Shown: in pieces, positions 45,776 through 55,905 of the stretch
How positions within the stretch are numbered: position 1 is the stretch's first letter
Layout: each line of letters starts with the position of its first letter
NCBI RefSeq assembly: GCF_047372505.1
Contig: NZ_JBKBEU010000001.1
Coordinates: forward strand, 2,356,001 to 2,420,000
Direction of reading: 5' to 3'
Source of the DNA: Phaeobacter cretensis
GTDB taxonomy: Bacteria > Pseudomonadota > Alphaproteobacteria > Rhodobacterales > Rhodobacteraceae
Length of the DNA: 64,000 bases
Position numbers and translations under genes: made by a program
The notes under the pieces: generated by a model
What the model saw: the letters and a program-made list of their open reading frames with translations, nothing else
Told to the model about the DNA's origin: nothing
Databases searched by the model: none

Positions 45776-48138
45776 TTGCCTTCACCCGCTGCGAGGTGAG
45801 CCAGTACCTGATCACGGGGGCCATCAACAACCATGCGGCCGGATTGGAGGATGAGTGTGCGGTTGGTCAGTGACAAGATCGGCATCCGGTGCGTGGCGAT
45901 TACAGTGGTGCGCCCCTCCAGCCAGGTTTCGAGGCGGCTGACCAACGTACGCTCCAAGGTTTGATCCAGAGCCGCAGTCGGTTCGTCCAGCAGAACAATT
46001 GCAGGGTTTTGCAGCCACAGACGGGCCCAACCGATAGATTGACGCTGACCGATCGATAGCCCGCCACCGCCATCAGAGATCTCGAGGTCGAGGCCCTTGT
46101 AGTGATTGCGAACATGTGCGCCAAGGCCTGCAAAATCCAGTGCAGTCATCAAACGCTCATCGTCGCGCTCCAGCTGATTGAGGTTGAGGTTTTCACGCAG
46201 GGAGCCGGCGAACAGACGCACATCCTGGCTGAGATAGCCGATATGGCGGCGTAGGTCGCGCGGGTCGATCTGGGTCATGTCGGTGCCGTCAATCATCACC
46301 CGACCGCGATCCGGTGCATAGAGACCTGACATCAGCTTGAGCAGGGTGGATTTGCCAGATCCATTGACGCCAAGTACCGCAACCCGCTGCCCAGGCGTGA
46401 CCGCAACACCCGGAACGTCCAGCGTAGGTGCACCATCTTCATCATAGCGGAACATAACTTCACGAAGCTCGAACCGCCCTTGCAGGCTATCGCGGCGTAG
46501 GTATGTGCGTTCGTCTTCTTTTTCCTGGGCTGAGTTAGCGATGGCGTCGAGGCCTTCCAAGGCGCCGATGACATTGCTCCAGCGGGCCAAGGTCGCGGCA
46601 AACTGTGTCAGCGGTGCCAAGGTACGGCTGGTCAAAATGCCCGTCGCAATGATTGTGCCGACGGTAAATTCACCGGCAAAGACCATCAATGTGCCAACGA
46701 CCACCGAGCCGATGTACGTTGCTTGCTGCACGCCCTGTGACCAATGCGTCAGAGCACTCGCTAGGCGGCGTTGTTCGGTCGACGCGTGTGCGGAGAGGGT
46801 GTTCAGCTCATCCCAGAGACGTAGAACACGGTCTTCACCTCGTTGGCTCTTAAGCGTATCCAGCTCATTCACCACCTCGTGCAGCAGACGGCCTGCCTTG
46901 GCATTTGCGCCTTGTGTCTGACGAGTCAGCGCGATCATGCGCTTTTGCATGAAATACGCGGGCAACAGCATCAAGACGCCGCCACAGATGATGATCCAGA
47001 CAATAGGTCCAGCGATAGAGGCTACGAGCAATAGGAACACTGCGATAAATGGAATATCGGCGAGCGTCGAAATGGTGGTGGAGGTGAAAAACTCCCGGAC
47101 CGAACCGAAGTCCCTCATGGCTGCAAACAGGCCCGAGGGGGGGAGCGGTTTCTTGTCAGACCGCATCCCGATCAGTCGCCGCATCAGGTTGTTCTGTACC
47201 GAAAGCTCGATCTGTCGCCCTGCGGCATCTGTCAGGCGTGCACGCGCCAGTTTCAACAAGGCTTCGAGCATGATGGCCATGAACGCGCCAACCGCCAGTA
47301 CCCAAAGCGTTGCATGGGATTGGTGCGGCACGACGCGGTCATAGACCTGCAGCGAGAACAGGGCGACGGATACCGCCAGAATATTGGCCACCAGCGAGCC
47401 AAGCATGATCTCGCCAACCTGCCGACGGTATTTGGGGAACTCGCCCCAGAACCAATGATCACTTTCCAGCTGCGGCGTGTGCCGCGCGGCGATTTGCTTT
47501 AGTGAGTTGCGTGCCCCCAGCGTGGTGCCGGTGAAATAGGGGCCGAACTCTGCCATGGGCACATCGGCGCGATTGTCCATGCAAGTGGTATCATAGACGC
47601 TCAGCATGTCGCGGCTTTGAGACAGTACGAGCACACATTGCCCGTTGTTCATCATCGCCAGTGCGGGCCAGCTGTCGGGGTTTAGCTGCACCTGATGGTT
47701 GATCTGTGCCTGCATCCCCGTGGTCTGAAGTGCCCGTGCCAATGAGTCTACGGATACATCACCGGGGTCGTTGCGCCACATATGCTCAGCGAGGTCGCTC
47801 AGGGAGACGTTTGTACCCTTGAGGGCGGCAAAAGTAGCGATCAACGCCGCACGGTGCTGGATCCGTGCGGTTGCGTCTTCGATCAGCGCGCTGACTTCGC
47901 CGACGTTCCCGTTCTCAAGTAGACCCGCCAGATCAACATCAGCCGTAGGTGGGGCTGCAGGGCTGGGCGAAGGCGGTGGAGATGCGGAGGCGGGTGCGAG
48001 ATGCGGCTCGGCCTGGGTATCAATGGCCCGCAACATTGGCTTTCCGCCGCTTGTACGTGGCGTATCCCCTGTCTCGCGAGGAGCAGGGGGGACAGTCCTT
48101 AGGCCCTTGTCATCGGTTGGACGGTTGGAGTTGCTCAA
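45772..48138 (-). CDS. Type I secretion ABC exporter (LapB/RtxB-like)
   Basis: 788 residues. A disordered, Pro-rich N-terminus (1-70) precedes a peptidase-C39-like domain that lacks the catalytic Cys motif (about 75-200), so it is a substrate-docking domain. The ABC transmembrane domain (about 240-520) leads to the nucleotide-binding domain with Walker A LGVNGSGKSTLL, signature LSIGQRQSIG and Walker B IVLLDEPTAALD. It energises export of large adhesins in one step. The start overlaps the stop of the TolC-like gene by 4 bases. Confidence 0.94.
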   Translation of the reverse strand: MSNSNRPTDDKGLRTVPPAPRETGDTPRTSGGKPMLRAIDTQAEPHLAPASASPPPSPSPAAPPTADVDLAGLLENGNVGEVSALIEDATARIQHRAALIATFAALKGTNVSLSDLAEHMWRNDPGDVSVDSLARALQTTGMQAQINHQVQLNPDSWPALAMMNNGQCVLVLSQSRDMLSVYDTTCMDNRADVPMAEFGPYFTGTTLGARNSLKQIAARHTPQLESDHWFWGEFPKYRRQVGEIMLGSLVANILAVSVALFSLQVYDRVVPHQSHATLWVLAVGAFMAIMLEALLKLARARLTDAAGRQIELSVQNNLMRRLIGMRSDKKPLPPSGLFAAMRDFGSVREFFTSTTISTLADIPFIAVFLLLVASIAGPIVWIIICGGVLMLLPAYFMQKRMIALTRQTQGANAKAGRLLHEVVNELDTLKSQRGEDRVLRLWDELNTLSAHASTEQRRLASALTHWSQGVQQATYIGSVVVGTLMVFAGEFTVGTIIATGILTSRTLAPLTQFAATLARWSNVIGALEGLDAIANSAQEKEDERTYLRRDSLQGRFELREVMFRYDEDGAPTLDVPGVAVTPGQRVAVLGVNGSGKSTLLKLMSGLYAPDRGRVMIDGTDMTQIDPRDLRRHIGYLSQDVRLFAGSLRENLNLNQLERDDERLMTALDFAGLGAHVRNHYKGLDLEISDGGGGLSIGQRQSIGWARLWLQNPAIVLLDEPTAALDQTLERTLVSRLETWLEGRTTVIATHRMPILSLTNRTLILQSGRMVVDGPRDQVLAHLAAGEGK

Positions 48139-49439
48139 ATCCGGTCCCCATCGGCCAATAGTCCCATATCGCTTGCCAGAGCCAACTGGATCAGAACGAC
48201 TTCGTATTTTGCATCGATATGGGCTTGTTCGCGGCGTACCACTTCTTCGTAGATGGACACCACATCCATGACCGAGCGCTGCCCGGCCTTAAACTGTGCC
48301 TGAAACAGGCGATATGTCTCGCGGCTTGTCTGCGCAAGTGATGCCGCCTCAGCTTCCTGCCTACGATAGGATGCAAGGCGCTGTATCTGACGGCTGTGAT
48401 CGCGGCGGGCGTCTTCCTCGGCTTCGGAAACCTGACGTTTGGCGATTTCTTTCGAGGCTTCAATGGCTTTCAGCGCTGCTGGCGTGCCAAGGCCGAAGGG
48501 CTGCGCTAGATCCAGCGTCAGGCCAGCGCCAGAGCCGTCACTGGTGACATTGCCAGCTGCGGAAACCTGCGGCAGTAGACCTGCGCGTTCCATTTTGGCC
48601 TGTTCAACACTGCGCGTCGCCTCAGCTTCGGCTTTCAGCACAGTCAGATAGGCGCTCGCCTCTGGTGGGGATGCCAACTGCAGATGGCTTGGCTTGTCAG
48701 TAAAGCTCTGTCCCGTGATCGCCTTCAATTCTGCGGAGGCCGTGGCCGTGGCATCATTGGCGGTCGCAACTGCAGAGCGCATACCGTTGATCTTGCTTTG
48801 TACAACGTTGAGATCAGAGCGATCCGACAGGCCTCCATCGACGCGGCCACGTACTATACGCTCAAATTCATGCATCCGCGACAGAGCGCGGTTGCCGACT
48901 GCAGCTTTCTCCGTACCGCGCAGGCCGGAGATATATAGACCAAGCGCGCTTTCAACCCGATCGTTCATATCAATCGATAGGTTGACGGCAGCCACTTCGA
49001 CATCAGCTGCTGCAAAGGCGCGTTCGGCTTTACGGCGACCATTGTCGAATAAGACCTGTTCAATCAGGATACCGGCCACCAGATCGCCAAGATCGGTAAG
49101 GCTGACGGAGGGGCCAATAGTAGGCAACCAATTCTTTGATTTGGCCTCGGCGCGCAATTTTGCGCTGGTCAGCTCAGCCTCTGAGGCGCGAGCAGAGGCA
49201 GAAATAGCTGATTGGGCAACGACATCATAGACGCTGTCATCTGCCAGCAGAGACTGACGTTGCATTAGGTTAGAGATCACAGTTGACGGATTTTTTGCAT
49301 CCGGCTGCGCAAAACTACTAGCACGGCGACTGACATCCGTTTCGGCGTCCTTGCCGGGTTTGGCAAAGGGCAGGGACTGCATACAAGCCGACATGCAGCA
49401 CAATAGTGCCACCGCGCCAATGGGTCGTCCCAGTTGCAT
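48135..49439 (-). CDS. TolC-family outer-membrane factor of the type I secretion system
   Basis: 434 residues from the ATG at 49439, preceded by AGGGGG; the ATG at 49454 is less good. The signal peptide ends in a lipobox-like CCMSAC, so it may be lipidated. Two TolC repeats of coiled-coil helices follow (ESALGLYISGLRGTEKA; SLAQTSRETYRLFQAQFKAGQRSVMDV). It forms the outer-membrane and periplasmic duct. It is the first gene of the secretion operon, 101 bases behind the adhesin stop. Confidence 0.92.
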   Translation of the reverse strand: MQLGRPIGAVALLCCMSACMQSLPFAKPGKDAETDVSRRASSFAQPDAKNPSTVISNLMQRQSLLADDSVYDVVAQSAISASARASEAELTSAKLRAEAKSKNWLPTIGPSVSLTDLGDLVAGILIEQVLFDNGRRKAERAFAAADVEVAAVNLSIDMNDRVESALGLYISGLRGTEKAAVGNRALSRMHEFERIVRGRVDGGLSDRSDLNVVQSKINGMRSAVATANDATATASAELKAITGQSFTDKPSHLQLASPPEASAYLTVLKAEAEATRSVEQAKMERAGLLPQVSAAGNVTSDGSGAGLTLDLAQPFGLGTPAALKAIEASKEIAKRQVSEAEEDARRDHSRQIQRLASYRRQEAEAASLAQTSRETYRLFQAQFKAGQRSVMDVVSIYEEVVRREQAHIDAKYEVVLIQLALASDMGLLADGDRI

Positions 49440-49540
49440 TTTGCCCCCTCGCATCGCTCGTGTCCTTACCCTTGTTGCCGGGTATTTTGTTCGGGGGCCA
49501 TCGACATACGCCGGAACAGCCCCCGAATATTCACAGTGGA

Positions 49541-52500
49541 TCAGATGACCACCTGGACGTCCTGATCGACCACCAGCGTCGTGCCATCGTTGCCGATGGT
49601 ATAGACATTGTAGAGCTCACCATCGACGACCCGCGTCCCTGCGCTGGCAGCATTGCCGCCGGTCAGGGTGATTGTGTCAGCGTCATTGTCGCTGCCATGG
49701 ATCGTTAAAGTGTCAGAGTTGTTCGAGAGGGCCTTGATATCAGCTTCGTTGAGCGTGAGGTTCACATCGGTCGCAAACTGAAGGTCCAGATGGTCGATGT
49801 TGAACTGACCCAAGCCAGCATGATCAAGCGTGCCAGCGTTTGTGGCATTGTCGTCGAACACGACAAGCGTGCTTGAGGTGTTGCCGAGATTATCGTTGCG
49901 GGACAGGACCAGATGGGTGCCATCCGGTATAGGCGTGCCGAAGGCGAATTCGGTGCCGTCCTGAGGATCGACAGTTCTGGTCGCAGCCGGAGATCCAACT
50001 GTTCCTGCCGGATCCAGCGTGTTGACCGCATAGTTATCGGTCGCGTCCTTGGTTTCCAGTTCAAGAATGCCCTGACCCGTGATCTTGAGCGCGTAGATCG
50101 AGGCTGGATCAACCACTGTATCGATGTCGAATTGTTCGGTGATGCTGCGTTCGTTTCCGGCTGCATCAGTTGCCATGATGCTAGCTGTCACAGTGCGGTC
50201 ACCATCTGGCAACTGCGCATCACTGAGAGTCGCGGTCCAGTTGCCAAGTGCATCCACAGTGGCGGTCTGTTCTTGGCCCTCAATCATCACCTTGACGGTT
50301 GAGCCAGGTTCGACGGTTCCGTTGAAGGTCACACCGGCCTGTTGTTCGGCTTTGGTCACAACATCATCGGCGGTCTGGTTCGACTGCACCGTAAGAGGTG
50401 TTACTTCGGTATCAAGGTTGACGGTGTCTGACGCGCTTGCGGTGTTGCCTGCATCGTCAACGATGGACGCCGTGATTGGCAGAGATTGGGTGCCAGTTGG
50501 GATGTTAGCGGCCGGAAAGGTTGTTGACCAGTTGCCACTACCATCGGCGACAGCCAGGCGAGTGGCAGCCCCAAGGCCCACGGTGACGGTCAGGCCCGCT
50601 GTAGCGGTGCCGCTGATTTCGACGCCATCGGCGCGTTCGACAGCGTTGATAACGTCATCGATCTCGATTGGGTCGGGTGATAGCGTCACAGCGCCTGCAA
50701 CGGTGTCTACCCTTAGGGCAGAGGAGGCCGAAGCGGTGTTACCCGCCGCGTCCGTTGCCGACACTGTGACCGAGGTATTGTATTCGCCTGCCGTCAGCGC
50801 ACCTGGCTCAAACACGGCACTCCAGTTGCCGTTGGAGGTGACAGTTGCGCTGCGGGTAACACCTGCAACAGTAACGTCCACGGTGGAACCGGGTTCAGCG
50901 GAGCCTGTGAGCGTGACACCAGCCTGAGCCTCGGCGGCATTGACGATATTGTCGCCCCCTGCCTGATTGGCGTCGATGCTGACCGAAGTCGAGGTGTCGA
51001 CACGTAAGGTCCCGGACGTGCTTTCGGAATTGCCTGCACTGTCGGTCGCGGTCACACTGATTGGTGAGTCATAGGGCGTTGCTGACTGCGTGATTTCACC
51101 TGCAGCATAAGGCGCGCTCCAGCGACCCTGAGCATCAGCGATGACAGTTCGGGTAACACCCTGGAAGGTAACGGCAACAGAGGCACCGGCCTCTGCGGAG
51201 CCGGTTAGAGTTAGGCCGTTTGCAGCTTCGGTCCCGTTCAAAAGGTCATCGCCCCCAGCCTGGCCACTATCAAGGCTTACACTAGTTGTCGTATCTACAC
51301 GCAGCTGGCTGCTGGTCGAGGCGGTATTTCCATAAAGATCGGTCGCTGTTGCGGTCACTGTCGCATCATAGGTGCCATCGGAAATGTCTGATCCCGCAAA
51401 TGTCGCGGACCATTGACCTTGCGAATTGGCTGTCACGGTGCGCGTGGCGTTGCCGAGCTGTACCACAACACTGGCACCTGCTTCGGCAGAGCCTGTCAAC
51501 GCGACGCCATTGTTTGCTTCGGCGGCATTGATCAGGTTGTCCCCTGCCAGCGGGTTGCTGAGGGCCACTGTGGTCTCAGTGTCGACGCGGACTGTCCCTG
51601 TTGTCGAAGCTGTATTGCCAAGCGCATCAGTTGCTGTCACCGAAACACTGGCGTCATATTCACCGGTGCGGATCTCGCTGCTTGTGAAATCTGCGCTCCA
51701 CTTACCCTGATCGTCAGCAGTCACTGTGCGAGTGGTGCCTTCCATTGTCACAGCAACGGTCGCGCCTGCTTCGGCTTGGCCTGTCAGGGTCACACCATTT
51801 GCCACTTCGGGAGCGGAAATTACGTTGTCCCCGGCCTGCGTAGCATCCAAAGAGGCCGTGGTTTCAGTATCAACTGGGATCGTGGTCGAGGTGGAGTTGA
51901 TGTTGCCACTGGTGTCAGTCGCCACGGCGGTGACCGTCGCATCATACGTTCCAGTCGCGATTTCTGAGCTGATGTAGCTCGCAGACCAGTTGCCCTGCGC
52001 ATCGGCGGTCACGGTGCGGCTGGTGCCCTGGAATGTCACGACAACACTCGACCCTGCTTCGGCAGTACCGGTCAGTGTGATGCCCGCTGCCTGCTCAGCG
52101 CCACTGATCATATGATCAGCGCCGACCTGCGTATTGATTGTCACGCGGGTCTCTGTATCGACATCCACTGTGTGGGTCGTGGTGCTGGTGTTACCAAAGG
52201 AATCGGCGCTGGAGACCTCGATTGTGGAGCTATAAATGCCCGTCTGTACTTCGTTCGAACCATAGTTAACCGACCAAGTGCCATTTTCAGTCACTGTCGT
52301 CGTACGGGTTATGCCTTGAAACACGACGCTAATGCTTGCGCCCGCTTCACCAGTACCGTTGATTTCAACACCATCGGCCACTTCGATATAGTTGATATGG
52401 TCGTTGCCTTCGACGGTGTTGACGTTGATCGGCGGAGGTGTGGTGTCGATAACTACCGATGGGCCATCAAGGTTAAATTCAGTGCCACTGGGGTCTTTTA

Positions 52501-53236
52501 CATAGACGGTGGTATCGTAAGACCCATCCGGTGGCAGGTTGGTCACTGGGAAGTTAGCGACCCATGTGCCATCGTCCTTGACAGTGACGGTTTCAGTAAT
52601 TGTCCCAAGCGTAACCTCTACGGTGGAGCCGGGCGCGCCGGTACCGCTGATAACGACGTCATCAGTTGTGGAGCCGGCCACAGGGTAGGTTGCATCTGGG
52701 TCGTTGACTGTTGGTGTAACAGCACCGCCGCCTCCGCCACCACCACCACCTGCGCCAACGATCGCTGCTGCGCCGACGACACCGGCAGCAGCACCAGCGG
52801 TACCCAGACCGCCGAGCAGTGGGGCCACTAGGGGCGCGACAACCGGTTCAATACGTTCCACGTCAAGGAACACCATATCATCATAGGCGCTCCACTTGCC
52901 GCTCAGGTCCAGAGGTTCGTAGCTGGCATATAGCATTCCATCTGTTCGATCCTCCAGGACCACTTCGATGAAATTGCCCTCTTCACTAAGGAACAGGTTT
53001 TTGCCACCTGTCGCACCGGTATTAAAGAAGTCATCCAGAACCACCACTTGGCCATCAATCAGTGTGATGTGGAGATCCTGGCCGCGTCTTGCATAGCTTT
53101 CGACGTCGGATGGCCCGAGGTTCAGCGAGATATCTTTCGCCTGTGCCGTTGCAATAGTCGCCTGAGGAGTGTCAGCAGATGTACCATGCTGCTTAGTGCC
53201 CGCCATGTCGCGGACTATGTATCCAACCGTACTCAT
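49541..53236 (-). CDS. Large Bap/LapA-like adhesin with nine Ig-like repeats, type I secretion substrate
   Basis: 1231 residues. The N-terminal region (about 35-130) is a BapA-prefix-like beta domain (GQDLHITLIDGQVVVLDDFF), followed by a Gly-rich linker with nine consecutive glycines near residue 165. Nine Ig-like repeats of about 95-105 residues fill roughly 170-1055, each with a VxLTGSAEAGASV-type strand and a GNWSA-type strand. The C-terminal 170 residues contain LTLNEADIKAL and LTIHGSDNDADTITLTGG, typical of type I secretion C-termini. There is no GGxGxD RTX nonapeptide. The secretion operon lies directly downstream. A role in surface attachment or biofilm is likely. Confidence 0.9.
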   Translation of the reverse strand: MSTVGYIVRDMAGTKQHGTSADTPQATIATAQAKDISLNLGPSDVESYARRGQDLHITLIDGQVVVLDDFFNTGATGGKNLFLSEEGNFIEVVLEDRTDGMLYASYEPLDLSGKWSAYDDMVFLDVERIEPVVAPLVAPLLGGLGTAGAAAGVVGAAAIVGAGGGGGGGGGAVTPTVNDPDATYPVAGSTTDDVVISGTGAPGSTVEVTLGTITETVTVKDDGTWVANFPVTNLPPDGSYDTTVYVKDPSGTEFNLDGPSVVIDTTPPPINVNTVEGNDHINYIEVADGVEINGTGEAGASISVVFQGITRTTTVTENGTWSVNYGSNEVQTGIYSSTIEVSSADSFGNTSTTTHTVDVDTETRVTINTQVGADHMISGAEQAAGITLTGTAEAGSSVVVTFQGTSRTVTADAQGNWSASYISSEIATGTYDATVTAVATDTSGNINSTSTTIPVDTETTASLDATQAGDNVISAPEVANGVTLTGQAEAGATVAVTMEGTTRTVTADDQGKWSADFTSSEIRTGEYDASVSVTATDALGNTASTTGTVRVDTETTVALSNPLAGDNLINAAEANNGVALTGSAEAGASVVVQLGNATRTVTANSQGQWSATFAGSDISDGTYDATVTATATDLYGNTASTSSQLRVDTTTSVSLDSGQAGGDDLLNGTEAANGLTLTGSAEAGASVAVTFQGVTRTVIADAQGRWSAPYAAGEITQSATPYDSPISVTATDSAGNSESTSGTLRVDTSTSVSIDANQAGGDNIVNAAEAQAGVTLTGSAEPGSTVDVTVAGVTRSATVTSNGNWSAVFEPGALTAGEYNTSVTVSATDAAGNTASASSALRVDTVAGAVTLSPDPIEIDDVINAVERADGVEISGTATAGLTVTVGLGAATRLAVADGSGNWSTTFPAANIPTGTQSLPITASIVDDAGNTASASDTVNLDTEVTPLTVQSNQTADDVVTKAEQQAGVTFNGTVEPGSTVKVMIEGQEQTATVDALGNWTATLSDAQLPDGDRTVTASIMATDAAGNERSITEQFDIDTVVDPASIYALKITGQGILELETKDATDNYAVNTLDPAGTVGSPAATRTVDPQDGTEFAFGTPIPDGTHLVLSRNDNLGNTSSTLVVFDDNATNAGTLDHAGLGQFNIDHLDLQFATDVNLTLNEADIKALSNNSDTLTIHGSDNDADTITLTGGNAASAGTRVVDGELYNVYTIGNDGTTLVVDQDVQVVI

Positions 53237-53949
53237 TTTTGTATACCGCTCGTGAAAAGACCATAGCGCCGGAAACTTAAGCGCCTAGGTAGCCTGCATT
53301 GTTTTGCCCATCAGCCGTCTTCGCGGCCATATTGCCGCCATATTGCTGCCTTCTCAGCGGCCTTGTCTAGGTTTTGATGAGCGGTTTTTTACCGAAAAAA
53401 TCTGGGTGTGGCTAATTTGTATTCAATTTGCAGCAAACTATATCGGTCTAATTTTGTTAAGATTCCTCCGGTTGACGCAAGGGAACATATTGTGGCGACG
53501 CTACAATATGTGATCGCGGCCCATTCTTGATCGTGAGCCTTGTATCTAAGGCTGTTTCGAGAACTTCTCCGTCGGCTAGGAGTGCATTTGATCGACTGCG
53601 CTGATCGTTCATGTCACGTGTTTGTCGCCGATGTGTGAACAAGCGTTCTATTAAAACGTACTGGCAATTAACCAAAAAGACACCAGTTTCAGATAGGATG
53701 AAGAGCATAATTGGTGTAGAGTTGATCCTAAGTACACGACGCCGAAATCCAGGCCAAAGCCGGAACGTCACCACGCAGAGTGACCCGCTTGTCTTGTATC
53801 GCCAGGTTCGGCGCCGAGCAGAATTCAGACTAATATTTGACGCGGACATTACTTGGCCCTCGCGCTGGGCGCCGTCTGTCCGTGTGCGATCTTGAACCCC
53901 AGGAGGACCGGCGCGCAGTAGCAAGCAGTAACAAGGAGGCTAGAGCCAG
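53237..53949. other. Long divergent region between the adhesin and prkA
   Basis: 713 bases. It must hold both promoters. Frames on either strand (53457-53924 minus; 53611-53895 plus) are not protein-like. It contains the 25-base inverted repeat at 53486-53510. No terminator or RNA gene was recognised. Confidence 0.6.
53486..53510. promoter_or_regulatory. Inverted repeat upstream of the adhesin gene
   Basis: CATATTGT (53486-53493) and ACAATATG (53503-53510) are perfect 8-bp arms separated by 9 bases. It stands 250 bases before the adhesin start and 440 before prkA. The form suits a dimeric regulator's operator. Confidence 0.4.
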
Positions 53950-55884
53950 ATGAAAGACATTGCCGAAATTTTTGCCGAACAATATGGTGAAACGCGCGAG
54001 CAGGAGATGTCGTTGCAGGACTATCTGAATGCCTGCCGCGATGATCCCAGCATGTATGCCAATGTTGCCGAACGAATGCTTAAGGCGATTGGTGACGAAG
54101 AGCTGGTCGATACCTCCAAAGATGCACGACTGGGTCCGATCTTTCAAAACCGCACGATCAAGCGATACGCGGCCTTCAAGGATTTCTACGGTATGGAGGA
54201 CACGATCGAACGGATCGTGGGGTACTTCCGACATGCTGCTCAGGGATTGGAAGAGCGCAAACAGATTCTCTATCTCCTTGGTCCAGTCGGAGGTGGCAAA
54301 TCCTCACTTGCGGAACGACTGAAACGACTGGTTGAAGATCAAGCGATCTATATCCTCAAGGCGGGCGACCAGTTGTCGCCAATCTTTGAGAGTCCGCTCG
54401 GTCTTTTTGATCCGGTGCGTATGGGGAAACTACTGAGCGAGGAATATGGCATTGCACAGCATCGCCTGCCTGGCTTGATGTCGCCTTGGGCTGTGCAGCG
54501 GCTGGATGAGTTCGGTGGCGATATCAATAAATTCTCGGTTGTGCGGCTCTATCCGTCACGCTTGCGTCGAATCTGTGTTGCCAAGGTCGAACCGGGAGAT
54601 GAGAACAATCAGGATATCTCCACCCTCGTGGGTAAGGTTGACATACGTCAGCTGGAACATTTCAGCCAAGATAACCCTGATGCCTATAGCTTCTCCGGTG
54701 GTCTAAACCGGGCAACGCAGGGCGTGTTGGAATTTGTGGAGATGTTTAAGGCACCGATCAAGATGCTGCACCCCCTGCTGACCGCCACGCAGGAAGGCAA
54801 CTATATGGGGACAGAAAGCTTTGGCGCGATACCCTTTACCGGATTAATTCTGGCTCATTCGAACGAAAGTGAGTGGCAGCAGTTCAAGAACAACAAGAAC
54901 AATGAGGCGTTTATTGATCGGGTGTCGATCGTAAAGGTGCCTTATTGCTTGCGTGTCGCGGAAGAGGCGAAAATCTACGACAAGCTAATAGAATACAGCG
55001 AGCTGGCTGCGGCACCCTGTGCCCCCGAAACACTCAAGATTCTAAGCCGTTTTTCGGTTCTGACCCGCCTGAAACCGCATGAGAACTCCAATCTCTATTC
55101 CAAGCTGCGCGTTTATGATGGCGAAAGCCTGAAAGACACTGATCCCAAAGCGAAGACCGTGCAGGAGTATCAGGATCGCGCGGGTGTTGATGAGGGCATG
55201 AATGGCATTTCGACCCGATTTGCGTTCAAGGTGCTTTCGACCACGTTCAACTTTGACACCGATGAGGTGGCAGCTGACCCGGTGCATCTGATGTACGTGC
55301 TGGAGCAGATGATCAAGCGTGAACAGTTCCCCGCCGAAACTGAGGCAAAATATCTCGCCTTTATCAAGACGGAGCTCGCCCCGCGATACGAGGAATTCAT
55401 CGGCAACGAAATTCAGAAAGCCTATCTGGAGAGCTATACCGAATACGGACAGAACGTATTTGATCGCTATATCTCATATGCGGATGCATGGATCGAAGAG
55501 CAAGATTACAAGGATCCTGACACCGGACAGCTTTATGATCGCGAAGTGTTGGATGCTGAACTCAGCAAGATTGAAAAGCCGGTTGGCATCGCAAACCCCA
55601 AGGACTTCCGAAATGAGGTTGTGAAATTCGCGTTGCGCCACCGCGCGAACACGGGGTCGAACCCTGCGTGGAATTCATATGAAAAACTGCGCGACGTGAT
55701 CGAAAAACATATGTTCAGTCAGGTGGAAGAGCTGCTGCCGGTGATTTCCTTTGGATCTAAGAAAGACAGCAAGACCGAAGGCAAACATCAGGAGTTCGTC
55801 GAACGGATGCGCAGCCATGGTTACACAGATCGGCAGGTCCGGCGTCTTGTTGAATGGTACATGCGTGTAAACAAGGCGGGCTAA
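53950..55884 (+). CDS. prkA: PrkA family serine protein kinase
   Basis: 644 residues, the usual PrkA (YeaG) length. The N-terminal AAA domain has Walker A LGPVGGGKSSLAERL (about 110-124), and the C-terminal PrkA domain carries the second half (MLHPLLTATQEGNYMGTESF, THEN VSIVKVPYCLRVAEEAKIY). It is a stress-responsive kinase/AAA+ protein in E. coli and Bacillus. The next two genes are yeaH and spoVR, the conserved triad. RBS AAGGAGG is well placed. Regulation could not be read. Confidence 0.96.
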   Translation: MKDIAEIFAEQYGETREQEMSLQDYLNACRDDPSMYANVAERMLKAIGDEELVDTSKDARLGPIFQNRTIKRYAAFKDFYGMEDTIERIVGYFRHAAQGLEERKQILYLLGPVGGGKSSLAERLKRLVEDQAIYILKAGDQLSPIFESPLGLFDPVRMGKLLSEEYGIAQHRLPGLMSPWAVQRLDEFGGDINKFSVVRLYPSRLRRICVAKVEPGDENNQDISTLVGKVDIRQLEHFSQDNPDAYSFSGGLNRATQGVLEFVEMFKAPIKMLHPLLTATQEGNYMGTESFGAIPFTGLILAHSNESEWQQFKNNKNNEAFIDRVSIVKVPYCLRVAEEAKIYDKLIEYSELAAAPCAPETLKILSRFSVLTRLKPHENSNLYSKLRVYDGESLKDTDPKAKTVQEYQDRAGVDEGMNGISTRFAFKVLSTTFNFDTDEVAADPVHLMYVLEQMIKREQFPAETEAKYLAFIKTELAPRYEEFIGNEIQKAYLESYTEYGQNVFDRYISYADAWIEEQDYKDPDTGQLYDREVLDAELSKIEKPVGIANPKDFRNEVVKFALRHRANTGSNPAWNSYEKLRDVIEKHMFSQVEELLPVISFGSKKDSKTEGKHQEFVERMRSHGYTDRQVRRLVEWYMRVNKAG

Positions 55885-55905
55885 CAGCAAAAGGGCGGGT
55901 GCCAG

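Noticed and set aside
49541..53236. Long plus-strand frames opposite the adhesin gene (e.g. 50124-50927)
   Set aside because: They are mirror shadows of a repetitive, compositionally biased gene and show the same periodicity.
53457..53924. 155-codon open frame on the minus strand between the adhesin and prkA
   Set aside because: Arg-rich, no recognisable domain, no good ribosome site, and overlapped by another open frame on the plus strand (53611-53895). Most likely chance.
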